From Candidatus Krumholzibacteriota bacterium (GTDB taxonomy: Bacteria > Krumholzibacteriota > Krumholzibacteriia > LZORAL124-64-63), in assembly GCA_022711765.1 (NCBI GenBank), contig JAKLEB010000003.1, forward strand, positions 62,001-126,000: a stretch of 64,000 nt of DNA, given 5' to 3'. The notes under the pieces were generated by a model. It saw nothing but the letters and a program-made list of their open reading frames with translations. It was not told the origin of the DNA and ran no database searches. Below are positions 28,901-36,602 of this stretch, piece after piece. The translations under genes and the position numbers were made by a program. Each line of letters opens with the position of its first letter. The first letter of the stretch is position 1.

Positions 28901-30113
28901 CGAGGGTCCCGCTCGCGCCGACGGCGATCAGATCCCCGCTCGCGAAGCGGCCGACGTCGTCGAGCGGCTGGCCGGTGCCGCTGGAGATCTGCGACCAGGA
29001 GACCCCGCCGTCGGTCGTCTTGATGACGAAGCCGGGGCCATAGCCGAAATAGCCGGTCTGGGCGTCGGCGAAGACGGGCAGCGCGCTCGTCAGGAAGCTC
29101 GGCTGCGGGCCCGGCGAACCGAACGCCAGCGTCCATGTCTGGCCCGCGTCCGGGGAGCGGAACAGGTCGCCCCCGCGATCGGCGGCAACCACGGTCTGCG
29201 GATCGAGCACGGCGAAGCCGAGCACGCCGGCCGGCATCGGCTCGCCGAGGTCGGTCCACGTCAGGCCGCCGTCGGCGGACCGCAGGATGCGGTCGTCGAA
29301 GTCCGGGAAGCCGCCCGTCCGTCCCCAGGCCAGCGCGACCTCGGCGGACACGGCCGCGAGGCGGTCGCGCCCGGCGGCCGCGGCGCCGGACGTCCAGGTC
29401 GCGCCGCCGTCGGTCGACCGCACGAACGCGTCGTCGACGATGCCGACGGCGACCGTGCCCGAGAGGAACGCGACGGCGGTCGCGGCGCCTTCGTGCACGG
29501 GGTCGAACGTGGCGCCGCCGTCGGTCGTCCGGTAGAGACCGGTCTCGGCGACGCCGAGGCCGAGCAGCGGGTCAGCGAAGGCGAAGGCGACGATGCCGGC
29601 GGGCGAGGGTTCCCAGCTGAGCCCGCCGTCGCGGCTGACGTAGCTGCCGAAGTTCCCGGTCGCGTGGCCGAAGCTCGCCGAGTGGAACCGCATGAAATAG
29701 GTCGACCCGAGGAGCGGAAGCTGGGTCCACGTGGTCCCGCCGTCGGTCGTGCGGTAGTTCTGGTTGCCGAAGACCCAGCCGAGGCTGGCGTCGAGGAAGA
29801 AGATGCCGTTCAGCGGATCCGCGAGACCGAACGGCACGGCGCGCTGGCTCCAGGTCGCGCCGCCGTCGGCCGACTCGAAGAGCGCGCCGCCGTCGTCGAA
29901 CGAGTTGTCGTCGGTGGCGACGAAGACCCGCTGCGCCGTCGGCGCCGCGACGCCGCGGATGTCGAGGTGAGTGGGAAGCGGACTCTGCGTGGTCCACTGG
30001 GCGCTGGCGGTCGACGCCAGGAGGACGAGCATCGCGGCGAGGATCGCCGGCAGGATCCACGCGGCGCGGCGTCCCCGGCGCCGAACCGGATTGTCGTAAT
30101 GCAACGCGTTCAT
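25992..30113 (-). CDS. Giant modular exoprotein: Asp-box, PKD, VCBS repeats and sorting domain
   Basis: 1373 residues. The signal peptide follows a basic lead (RRRGRRAAWILPAI...; cut near TASAQ). Residues about 40-680 hold some 13 Asp-box/YCF48-like motifs (SADGGATWSQ, TTDGGTTWTQ and similar), suggesting one or two beta-propellers. Then comes a PKD domain (SWSWDFDDGTTSNEQHPTHTF) and seven VCBS/FG-GAP-type calcium motifs (DYDGDGDLDVAVFG, DADGDGDQDLAVG and similar). An Fn3-like domain follows (TVLVSWQPAGDDL). The last 85 residues are a FlgD-like sorting domain (NHPNPFNPSTTFSFS ... GTYLVRLS ... VTLLK). I use ATG 30113, with AGGAGAAAGGA upstream. It is probably a cell-surface or released scaffold or adhesin-like protein; no enzymatic motif is seen. 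Confidence 0.85.
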   Translation of the reverse strand: MNALHYDNPVRRRGRRAAWILPAILAAMLVLLASTASAQWTTQSPLPTHLDIRGVAAPTAQRVFVATDDNSFDDGGALFESADGGATWSQRAVPFGLADPLNGIFFLDASLGWVFGNQNYRTTDGGTTWTQLPLLGSTYFMRFHSASFGHATGNFGSYVSRDGGLSWEPSPAGIVAFAFADPLLGLGVAETGLYRTTDGGATFDPVHEGAATAVAFLSGTVAVGIVDDAFVRSTDGGATWTSGAAAAGRDRLAAVSAEVALAWGRTGGFPDFDDRILRSADGGLTWTDLGEPMPAGVLGFAVLDPQTVVAADRGGDLFRSPDAGQTWTLAFGSPGPQPSFLTSALPVFADAQTGYFGYGPGFVIKTTDGGVSWSQISSGTGQPLDDVGRFASGDLIAVGASGTLVTRTGDSPWILHEAFTTLDLVAVQIVGPEAVVVLDSAGRVYRSADAGATWTAAAATPPGLDAGDLHFTDLFDGWVTGSGFGSGALFHTTDGGDSWTPVPDVAGVYVAVDFAGESGWAANVGGNYVRTLDGGETWLSGNLPGDPVQIYDMEFSDVSIGYAVGWGGYAARSDDGGATWEVLPTPNATDQLTDIDLLGANELWASTFNDVAYYSATGGQNWAVLEIGSGGSGSFAAIAATPGGDAWTVGDQGAIEYFAGPPPPPLNRPPDASFDFVTSGLTVDFTDTSSDPDGVIVSWSWDFDDGTTSNEQHPTHTFETADTYLVRLTVTDDDGDTGSAGRAIVVQPGPGGTFGDFTEVTPLDPLFVTPQDEDFWVVATAPADYDGDGDLDVAVFGYYVVYNESVEDRLVLFRNDGQAGSGEWEFAYIDVPIGSLHAGASDLAWGDADGDGDQDLAVGSNGQATIYRNDSGALVPTSTVLPPYYEDNDQADFDLRSLTWADYDNDGDPDLLMPSAWDDAAFAFRTKLLRNDGADQFGNFVFTETDSVFAPTTHAQSAWADFDGDQDVDLLLVNVAPLGDDGFIRRYRNDGGGAFVGEDILGALTIEHGEAQWGDYDADGDLDVLVAGHLKELDGSFTQALRIYRNDAETFLPLEVIECVPCEGWFDLTAATWADYDSDGDMDILLAGTYNSGSQIEGRARVYANEGGVFTDSGSELPAPRASGDRGGTFSWLDLDGDGDLDYFIAGQYFVPGGNGLVEAQMHAYRNDVPGQNDPPSAPARVVADVLGAGTVLVSWQPAGDDLTPGAALTYDLELLRGGLPGAIPRRLPEPGNVSAVTEWLLTGLADGAYEWRLRAVDSAYNGGPVATGAFTVGDVTSAPAGDGPPRGYAFAKNHPNPFNPSTTFSFSLPEPTHVDLAVYDLEGQLVARLVDETRQPGVHEVRWDARGLASGTYLVRLSTAAFTRARSVTLLK

Positions 30114-30413
30114 GATCGGGCGTCCTTTCTCCTCAGGGGTCTTCGGTTGTCTCGGGCAGCCGCGATCGAGTCCGGCGTGGTGGCAAGGGATGGCGTGCGG
30201 TGTCGAGCGACTCAACGAACTGTGAATTTCAACAGCGCGTATCGTGGCCGTCTCTAATATACACGAAATCAGTAGGCGATATAAGGGGCGAGATCCGCGC
30301 GTGCCCGGCGGGCCTCGCCGGCAACCCCGCCGGTCCCCCTGGCGACGCCGTGCCGGTTGCGCTTGGTTGCCTGATGAGGCCGAGGATCTCGAGCTTCACG
30401 AGGAGGTGTCGTC
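30114..30413. other. 300-bp divergent spacer
   Basis: It lies between the giant exoprotein gene and cfa. An AT-richer stretch around 30240-30290 (aatatacac, gatataag) probably holds both promoters. I see no gene or clear operator in it. Confidence 0.4.
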
Positions 30414-31532
30414 ATGCCCCGGATCGCCATGCGGAGCAGGATCGCCAGCCTGCTCGAAGCCGCCGGCGTCGCGATCGACGGCGCCGCGCCCCACGACATC
30501 CGGATCCACGACGATCGATTCTATCCGCGCGTCCTGGCCGGCGGCTCGCTGGCGCTGGGCGAATCGTACCTGGACGGCTGGTGGGATTGCGATCACCTCG
30601 ACGAGTTCTTCACCCGCATCCTGCGCGCCGGCCTCGACGCGCGGGTCCGGGCGCGCGCGTGGTGGGTCCACGACGTCAAGGCTCGCCTCCGCAACCGCCA
30701 GACGCGCGCCCGGGCGAGCCGGTCGGCGCGGCACCATTACGATCTGGGCAACGACCTCTATCGCTGCATGCTCGATCGCCGGATGATCTACAGCTGCGGC
30801 TACTGGGAACGCGCTCGCACGCTGGACGAGGCCCAGGAGGCCAAGCTGGACCTCGTCTGCCGCAAGCTGCGGCTCGAGCCGGGGATGCGGGTCCTCGACA
30901 TCGGTTGCGGCTGGGGCGGCACCGCGCGCTGGCTGGCCGAGCGCCACGGGGTCGCGGTCGTGGGCGTGACCGTGTCGCCGCCACAGGTCGACCTCGCGCG
31001 CGAGACCTGCCGGGATCTGCCGGTCGAGATCCGCCTGCAGGACTACCGGGACCTCGACGAGCCGTTCGACCGCATCGTCTCGCTCGGGATGTTCGAGCAC
31101 GTCGGCTACCGCAACTACCGGACCTTCATGCAGGTCGTCCGGCGCTGTCTGAAGGACGACGGCCTCTTCCTGCTGCACACGATCGGCTGCAACACGCGCG
31201 GGCTGCGGGGCGACGCCTGGATCGACCGCTACATCTTCCCCGACAGCATGCTGCCGTCCGCCCGCCAGCTCGCCGGGGCCAGCGAGGGGTCCCTCGTGCT
31301 CGAGGACTGGCACGGGTTCGGCCAGGACTACGATCCGACCCTCATGCAGTGGCATCGCAACGTCGTGGCGCACCGGGACGAGCTGCGGCCGCGATACGAC
31401 GAGCGCTTCTTCCGCATGTGGAGCTACTACCTGCTGTCCTGCGCGGCGTCCTTCCGGGCGAGGAGGAACCAGGTGTGGCAGCTCGTGTTCTCGCCGAGGG
31501 GGGTCGCGGGAGGCTATCGGTCGGTGAGGTAG
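30414..31532 (+). CDS. cfa: Cyclopropane-fatty-acyl-phospholipid synthase
   Basis: A 372-residue SAM-dependent enzyme that adds a methylene bridge to unsaturated acyl chains of membrane phospholipids. AGGAGG is 7 nt before ATG 30414. Family marks: HHYDLGNDLYRCMLD, MIYSCGYW, the SAM-binding loop VLDIGCGWGG, GVTVSPPQ, SLGMFEHVGYRNY and the C-terminal WHRNVV...F..YYL..C pattern. The N-terminal part contains the ESYLDGWWDCDHLDEFF segment that binds the lipid surface. Length matches bacterial Cfa (about 380). Confidence 0.95.
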   Translation: MPRIAMRSRIASLLEAAGVAIDGAAPHDIRIHDDRFYPRVLAGGSLALGESYLDGWWDCDHLDEFFTRILRAGLDARVRARAWWVHDVKARLRNRQTRARASRSARHHYDLGNDLYRCMLDRRMIYSCGYWERARTLDEAQEAKLDLVCRKLRLEPGMRVLDIGCGWGGTARWLAERHGVAVVGVTVSPPQVDLARETCRDLPVEIRLQDYRDLDEPFDRIVSLGMFEHVGYRNYRTFMQVVRRCLKDDGLFLLHTIGCNTRGLRGDAWIDRYIFPDSMLPSARQLAGASEGSLVLEDWHGFGQDYDPTLMQWHRNVVAHRDELRPRYDERFFRMWSYYLLSCAASFRARRNQVWQLVFSPRGVAGGYRSVR

Positions 31533-31547
31533 ATCACGAGCGGTCGC

Positions 31548-31967
31548 TCAGTGGGCCAGCTTGATCTCGACCAGGGTCTTGATGTCGGCGAGGTCCTTCG
31601 CGGCGGTCACGGGGATCCGGAAGCCGGTGCCCTCGCCGTATCTCTTCGCGCCGGCGATGATCTCGCGGCTCGCGGCCGACAGCGTCCGGTCGGCGAGCGC
31701 GGCGAGAGCCTTGTCGCCCAGCACGAGGCCGACCAGGAACGCGCCCCGCTGCGGGATCAGGTAGGCGATCACGCGCTTGCCCTTCATGGCGCGCAGGCTC
31801 CAGCCGTACTTCGCGCCGGCGTTGTTCCATTCGCGCCGGTCGATGCCGGCGGCGCCGGTCAGCCAGGCGTCGAGCGTTCGCCAGGCGGCGGCGGCGCGAC
31901 CGAGCACGTCCGCGAGCTGCGTCGCGGTGGGCTCGGCGGAGGAGTCGTCGAGGGCGGAGAGAGCCAT
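31548..31967 (-). CDS. DUF3788 family protein
   Basis: A 139-residue cytoplasmic protein of the DUF3788 family, function unknown. AAAGGA is 8 nt before ATG 31967. Typical segments are WNNAGAKYGWSLRAMKGKRV, YLIPQRGAFLVGLVLGDKAL and RYGEGTGFRIPV. It ends 15 nt from cfa, in convergent order. It shares direction with DinB-like, Lys-rich and SRPBCC genes, a set often found together as small stress or detoxification proteins; they may form one loose unit. Confidence 0.8.
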   Translation of the reverse strand: MALSALDDSSAEPTATQLADVLGRAAAAWRTLDAWLTGAAGIDRREWNNAGAKYGWSLRAMKGKRVIAYLIPQRGAFLVGLVLGDKALAALADRTLSAASREIIAGAKRYGEGTGFRIPVTAAKDLADIKTLVEIKLAH

Positions 31968-32035
31968 GGGGATGGTCCTTTCCGGCCGGGCCGGCGCGCG
32001 AGACGAACGGCCCGGGATGTTCGCAGCGACCCCGA

Positions 32036-32626
32036 TCAGGTCGCCCCCTTCAGCCTCGAGGCGTGCGCATCCGCGCGCTCGCTGGTCGGATTCCGATTGT
32101 ACGCCTCGGTCCCGCCCGGGGGAATGCTCAGATACCGCCAGGCGGGACCGCGCAGCGCCTTCGCGACGTACACGATCTGGCCGACGTGGTAGCTCGTGTG
32201 GGCCAGCGACCGGTGGAGCGCCTCGTGGACCCGCAGCGGCGTGCCGCGGATCGTGACGGTCGCCTCGAGGTACGCGTCGGTCAGGCCGGCGAGGGAGTCG
32301 AGGAGGATCCGCCAGCCGCGCTCCCAATGGTCCAGGAGTTCCTGGCGAGTCGGCGCCCGCGGCGCGAACTCCTCGTCGCGCTTGCGCCACGACTTCTCGC
32401 CGTCGGAGGTCAGGAAGTCGGTGAACCGCGACGCCAGGTTGCCGCCGACGTGCCACGCGACGACGGCGATCGGGTTGCCGCCAGCGGGGCCGGGAGCGAT
32501 GAGATCGGCGTCCGAAAGCTGGGCCATCGCGGCATCGGCGAGGGCTTTGTAGCGACGGTACTCCGCTTCGATCGACGCGAGGATGAATCGGGCGAGGACC
32601 GCGTCCCGGTCGTCGGGTGGTTGCAT
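32036..32626 (-). CDS. DinB-like protein (DUF1572 type)
   Basis: A 196-residue four-helix protein of the DinB/DUF1572 group. AAGGA is 6 nt before ATG 32626 (MQPPDDRDAVL). Metal-ligand His residues occur at the family positions: AVVAWHVGGNLASRF, EALHRSLAHTSYHVGQIVYV. Members bind a divalent metal and some are thiol-dependent transferases; the reaction here is unknown. It lies between the DUF3788 and Lys-rich small genes, all on the minus strand. Confidence 0.85.
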   Translation of the reverse strand: MQPPDDRDAVLARFILASIEAEYRRYKALADAAMAQLSDADLIAPGPAGGNPIAVVAWHVGGNLASRFTDFLTSDGEKSWRKRDEEFAPRAPTRQELLDHWERGWRILLDSLAGLTDAYLEATVTIRGTPLRVHEALHRSLAHTSYHVGQIVYVAKALRGPAWRYLSIPPGGTEAYNRNPTSERADAHASRLKGAT

Positions 32627-32719
32627 GGCGATTCCTTGCTGCCACGAGATTCGCCGAACTGCACTTGTTTTTCGCCGAGGCGGATCCTCCGTGTCCACGA
32701 GGGCTCGTCTGCGCGGAGG

Positions 32720-32857
32720 CTACCGGCCCGGAGTCGGCGTGAGCAGCGGCTTGTTGTTCTTCTTCTCTCTCTTCAGCTGCCGCTTTTCCTTGGCCGTATG
32801 CTGGGGTTTCTTCTTCTGTTCCTTCTTGCCCTTGTCCTTGCTTCCCTTGTCACCCAT
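32720..32857 (-). CDS. 45-residue Lys-rich protein
   Basis: Reads MGDKGSKDKGKKEQKKKPQH then a further Lys/Arg-rich stretch ending LLTPTPGR. About two fifths of the residues are Lys or Arg. GGAGA lies 7 nt before ATG 32857 and the codons are normal. It is too short for most gene callers. Comparable short MGDKGSKDKGK-type proteins are, from memory, annotated in Planctomycetes and proteobacteria, so I think it is a real conserved peptide. It is probably nucleic-acid binding, judging only from its charge. It sits between DinB-like and SRPBCC genes. Confidence 0.7.
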   Translation of the reverse strand: MGDKGSKDKGKKEQKKKPQHTAKEKRQLKREKKNNKPLLTPTPGR

Positions 32858-32948
32858 GTCCGTGTCTCCTTGCTTGACCTCGACCAGCGCCGGGCCGCGC
32901 GGGCGGACAGCCGCCGCGCGGGTCGACGTTCACGCCCGCTGCCGACCA

Positions 32949-33395
32949 TCACTCCGGGATCTCGGGCTCGACGAGCGTCGCGAGCTGCGCGAGCGACTCC
33001 TGCCAGCCGAGATAGCACATCTCGACGGGAATGACCTCTGGCACTCCTTCCTGCACGATGGCGAGCTCGATCCCGCACGACACCGGCTTCAGGACCACCG
33101 TCGTCACCATCTCTCCGGGCAGGTTCGGGTCGTCGAACCTGTCGGTGTAGCGGATCTTCTCGTTCGGCACGAGCTCGCGGTATTCTCCGCCGAAGGCATG
33201 GCCGCGCCCGGTCGTGAAATTCGTGAACGACATCTTGTACGCCCCGCCGACCCTGGCGTCAAGATGGTGGACCTTGCAGGTGAATCCATAGGGCGGCAGC
33301 CACTTGGCCAGCGCGTCGGCGTCGAGAAATGCTCGATAAACGCGCTCCGGTTTCGCGCGTAGCACGCGATGGAGTCGGACAGTGCCCGCGGGCAT
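32949..33395 (-). CDS. SRPBCC (AHSA1-like) protein
   Basis: A 148-residue START/SRPBCC-fold protein of the AHSA1 subgroup, which binds hydrophobic ligands or acts as a co-chaperone-like domain. Marks: RVLRAKPERVYRAFLDADAL, ALAKWLPPYGF, GGAYKMSFTNF, GEYRELVPNEKIRYTDRFDD and the C-terminal GWQESLAQLATLVEPEIPE. The start at ATG 33395 keeps the usual N-terminus. The ligand is unknown. Confidence 0.9.
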   Translation of the reverse strand: MPAGTVRLHRVLRAKPERVYRAFLDADALAKWLPPYGFTCKVHHLDARVGGAYKMSFTNFTTGRGHAFGGEYRELVPNEKIRYTDRFDDPNLPGEMVTTVVLKPVSCGIELAIVQEGVPEVIPVEMCYLGWQESLAQLATLVEPEIPE

Positions 33396-33493
33396 ATCGG
33401 TCGCCTTTCGCTTGGGGCGTTGCGCGGGGATGACCCGACATACTAGACAGGGGCTCCGCTCGCAGCAACGCGGCCGACCGCCGACCTTCCGGC

Positions 33494-33522
33494 AGGACAG
33501 CTATGCCCGTCCGTGATAGATT
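33494..33522 (+). promoter_or_regulatory. Putative trkH promoter, shared with the 40820 gene
   Basis: AGGACA (33494-33499), 17 bp, then an extended -10 TGA-TAGATT (33514-33522). Nearly the same roughly 45 bp occurs at 40762-40805, including the trailing ATCGTCTTTC. The ATG is at 33652, 129 bp further. Confidence 0.5.
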
Positions 33523-33651
33523 CGTCTCATCGTCTTTCTGGGGCCCGCGGCCTGGTTCCGGGCCGGCTCGCAGTCCGCCCGGGGCGTCACCGCGCGGCCT
33601 GGCGTTCTTTCGCCGAGTCGGACGATCGCCCTCGGCAAGGATGGCGAAGCG

Positions 33652-34986
33652 ATGAACGAGTCGCTGCGAGGACTGGCCCGGTTCGTCCGGGAGATGCATC
33701 CGGTGCGCCTGGTGGCGCTCGGCTATCTCTCCTACGCGGTCATCGGCTGGCTCCTGCTCGCCCTGCCGATCGCCCACGTCGCCGGCCGCGTGTCGTCGCT
33801 CGACGCCCTCTTCACGGCGACCTCCGCCCTGTCCACGACCGGTCTGGGCACGGTCTCGACGGGCAATGATTTCAACTGGCTGGGACAGCTCCTCATCCTC
33901 GCGCTCATCCAGATCGGCGGCATCGGCTACATGACGTTCGGGTCGTTCGTCGTGCTCTCGCGCAGCGGCACGCTCTCGCAGCGGCGCCGGTCCGTCGGTT
34001 CGGCCGTGTTCAGCCTCCCGGCGGAATTCCGGATCGACAAGTTCCTCCGCAGCGTCATCGTCTTCACCGTCGTGATGGAGACGCTCGGGGTCCTGGTCCT
34101 GTTCTACTACTTCTCAGCGCTCGAGTTGCCGCGACCGCTCTGGACGGCGGTCTTCCACAGCGTGTCCGCGTTCTGCACCGCCGGTTTCAGCCTCTACGAC
34201 GACAGCTTCATGGCGATGCGCGACCACGCCGGCGTGAACGTCACGATCGGCATCCTGTCCTACCTGGGCGCGATCGGGTTCATCGTCTTCGTGGATGTCT
34301 GGCGGCGGATCATCGGCAAGGTCCCGTCGCTCACCCTGACGACGCGCATCATCCTCGTCACCACGACCTGGGTCAGTGTCGCCGGCGTCGCGCTCTTCTA
34401 CGTCGCCGAGCCGTCGATCCAGGACCTCCCGAACGCGAACCGCCTCCTGGCGGCGATCTTCCAGGTCATGGCCGCGATCACGACCGTTGGCTTCAACACC
34501 GTGCCGATCGGCGCCCTCTCGCAGGCCTCGCTGTTCCTCGTGATCATGCTCATGGTCATCGGGGCCTCGCCGTCGGGCACGGGCGGCGGCCTCAAGACGA
34601 CCACGTTCACGGCCGCGTTCGGCGCGATCCGCAGCGCGCTCTCCGGCCGCACCGGCACGACGTTCTGGGGGCGCGCGGTGCCGGAGGAACGGGTCCGCGT
34701 CGCCATGGCCAGCCTCTGCTTCTACGCCGTGTTCCTGATCCTCGGCTGCTACCTGCTCGCCCTCACCGAGAGCTTCCCGTTCGAGGATCTGCTCTTCGAG
34801 GCGGCCTCGGCCCTCGGCACGGTCGGGCTCAGCACCGGGATCACCGCGTCGCTGTCGCCCCTCGGCAAGCTCATCGTCACGGGGTTGATGTTCGTCGGTC
34901 GCCTCGGCCCGCTGTCCTTCGGCATGGCGCTGTTCCTGCCGGTCGGCAAGCCGGAATCCAGGGACCGGGACGACCTCGTGGTCTAG
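33652..34986 (+). CDS. trkH: TrkH/KtrB-type potassium uptake protein
   Basis: A 444-residue inner-membrane K+ transporter subunit. Four M1-P-M2 units are visible, each with a selectivity-filter Gly: ALSTTGLGTVSTG, VSAFCTAGFSLYDD, AITTVGFNTVPIG and ASALGTVGLSTGITA. The loop ASPSGTGGGLKTTT is a family hallmark (the intramembrane gate region). No trkA/ktrA regulatory gene is next to it; the cytoplasmic RCK partner must be elsewhere. It may be KtrB rather than TrkH; the length (444) is closer to KtrB. Confidence 0.9.
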   Translation: MNESLRGLARFVREMHPVRLVALGYLSYAVIGWLLLALPIAHVAGRVSSLDALFTATSALSTTGLGTVSTGNDFNWLGQLLILALIQIGGIGYMTFGSFVVLSRSGTLSQRRRSVGSAVFSLPAEFRIDKFLRSVIVFTVVMETLGVLVLFYYFSALELPRPLWTAVFHSVSAFCTAGFSLYDDSFMAMRDHAGVNVTIGILSYLGAIGFIVFVDVWRRIIGKVPSLTLTTRIILVTTTWVSVAGVALFYVAEPSIQDLPNANRLLAAIFQVMAAITTVGFNTVPIGALSQASLFLVIMLMVIGASPSGTGGGLKTTTFTAAFGAIRSALSGRTGTTFWGRAVPEERVRVAMASLCFYAVFLILGCYLLALTESFPFEDLLFEAASALGTVGLSTGITASLSPLGKLIVTGLMFVGRLGPLSFGMALFLPVGKPESRDRDDLVV

Positions 34987-35062
34987 TCCGTGAAGATGCA
35001 TGATCGCCGGACCATCCGAACGATCTGGTGCTCCTGGATGACCGGGTGCCTTCGGACTCGGG

Positions 35063-36340
35063 TCACGCCCCGAGCAGCGCCGCCGGGACCACCGCAATCC
35101 CGTCCGCTCGACGGTACGCCTGCGGGCCGACATGGACCACGACGGCGTCGATCAGATCGTCGCCGATCTGCTCCTGCAGCCACAGCAGGTGCTGGACGTC
35201 GTCCTTCTCCACGGTACCGCTCAACTTCACCTCGATGGCGACCACGCGCTGGTCGGCGCGCTCGACGATCAGGTCGACCTCCCGCCGCCCGCCGTGCAAT
35301 CGGAGATGCCTGACGCGGGCGTCAGCCGCCTGGGCGTAGACGCGCACGCAAAGCGTCACCAGCGACTCGAACAGGTGCCCCAGCAGCGTGCCGTCGCGCG
35401 GGACCCGGGGCCCCGGCTCGGCGCCGCTGAGCAGAGCGTCGGCGTCGAGTCCGAGCATCCGCACGGCGAGCGCCGGGTCGACCAGGTGGTGCTTCGGCGG
35501 CTGGGCGAGCCGGTTCAGGTGGTTGCGCGACGGCAGCCACGCTGGCACCGGATCGACGATCCATAGTCGCTCGAGGATCTCGCGGTACGGTTGGGTCGTC
35601 GTCTTCGACGGCTTGTCGCCATGGCCGCTGGTCGCGGCGTCGCGGATCGATTCGTACGAGGCCGTGGTGGCGGTGGCTGCCGCATAGGCGGCCATCCAGC
35701 GCTCGAGCACTTCCGGACGGCGGACCGTGACGCCCTGCTCCTGGAAATCGGTGTCGATGACGCGGCGCAGGTAGCCGTCGAGCTGCAGGCGCAGCGCGCG
35801 GCCCGAGAGTTGGCGGATGCCGGGGAAGCCGGAGTCGGCGATCTCGCGAACGTAATCCGCCAGGGTGACGTCCGTCTTGCCGGCGACCTCCACTCTGCCG
35901 CCGCCGAGCAGCGTCTTCAAGCTGACGCTCGGCGTGCCGACGCCGCGCTCGCCGAGCGACAGCGGCCGCATCCTCAGGGTCACGATCCTGCCGGCGCCGG
36001 AGTGCGTCGGCGGCGTCGCCGGACCGGCCGAACCCGTCAACAGGAAGCGGCCTGGCGCATTGTCGCGATCGACGGCGCGCCGGACCGCGTCCCAGACTGC
36101 CGGCACGCGCTGCCACTCGTCCACCAGCAGGGGCGTCGCGCCAGTGAGCACCTGCGCCGGATCGGCCTCGGCGATGGCTCGCTGCGCAGGTTCATCCAGG
36201 CGGTAGATCGTGCGGACCCGTCGCTGGGCCGTTGCGGTCTTGCCGACCCCCCTCGCTCCCTCGAGCGCGATCGCCGGAAGCTGCGGCAGTAATTCGTCGA
36301 GCTCGGAATCGACCACGCGTCGCAGGTACTCGGCCATCAT
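35063..36340 (-). CDS. ATP-binding protein, AAA_14/DUF4143 family
   Basis: A 425-residue protein of the widespread AAA_14 plus DUF4143 group. Walker A is EGARGVGKTATAQ, Walker B PLLVDEWQRVP and sensor-like RFLLTGSAG. The C-terminal DUF4143 half ends in a PD-(D/E)xK-like segment (LHGGRREVDLIVERADQRVVAIEVKL), a nuclease-type motif with E-x-K. The group is often found as lone, mobile, toxin- or defence-like genes of unknown role. Two adjacent ATGs (36340, 36337) follow GAGG. Direct repeats lie upstream (36380-36413). It is convergent with trkH. Confidence 0.9.
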   Translation of the reverse strand: MMAEYLRRVVDSELDELLPQLPAIALEGARGVGKTATAQRRVRTIYRLDEPAQRAIAEADPAQVLTGATPLLVDEWQRVPAVWDAVRRAVDRDNAPGRFLLTGSAGPATPPTHSGAGRIVTLRMRPLSLGERGVGTPSVSLKTLLGGGRVEVAGKTDVTLADYVREIADSGFPGIRQLSGRALRLQLDGYLRRVIDTDFQEQGVTVRRPEVLERWMAAYAAATATTASYESIRDAATSGHGDKPSKTTTQPYREILERLWIVDPVPAWLPSRNHLNRLAQPPKHHLVDPALAVRMLGLDADALLSGAEPGPRVPRDGTLLGHLFESLVTLCVRVYAQAADARVRHLRLHGGRREVDLIVERADQRVVAIEVKLSGTVEKDDVQHLLWLQEQIGDDLIDAVVVHVGPQAYRRADGIAVVPAALLGA

Positions 36341-36379
36341 GCCTCGATCCCGGCGGGCGGTGCCTGCGCCGAACACGAC

Positions 36380-36413
36380 ACCATCCCATTTAGCCAGCTA
36401 TAACCATCCCATT
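36380..36413. repeat. Direct repeats upstream of the AAA_14 gene
   Basis: ACCATCCCATT occurs at 36380-36390 and again at 36403-36413 (23 bp apart) inside an AT-rich 80-bp stretch before the AAA_14/DUF4143 start. They look like an operator pair; the binding factor is unknown. Confidence 0.55.
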
Positions 36414-36602
36414 CCGCCGTCCTATACGATACTATATAGCCAATAAATGCGCTACCGTTTCGCCAAGTTCTGACGGAAGTCAACGAAACCGGATGCGCAA
36501 GGGGCAGACCGGGAATCCCGCCGAATCTCCCCTGCCGCCGCTCCTGTGTAAAGAAATCGCGTTGCGCGTACGCCGGCGGCGGCGGCGCCCCCGCGGCCGC
36601 TT

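Noticed and set aside
25209-30257. 1682-codon + strand open frame
   Set aside because: Mirror of the giant exoprotein whose repeats, PKD and sorting motifs are in the minus frame.
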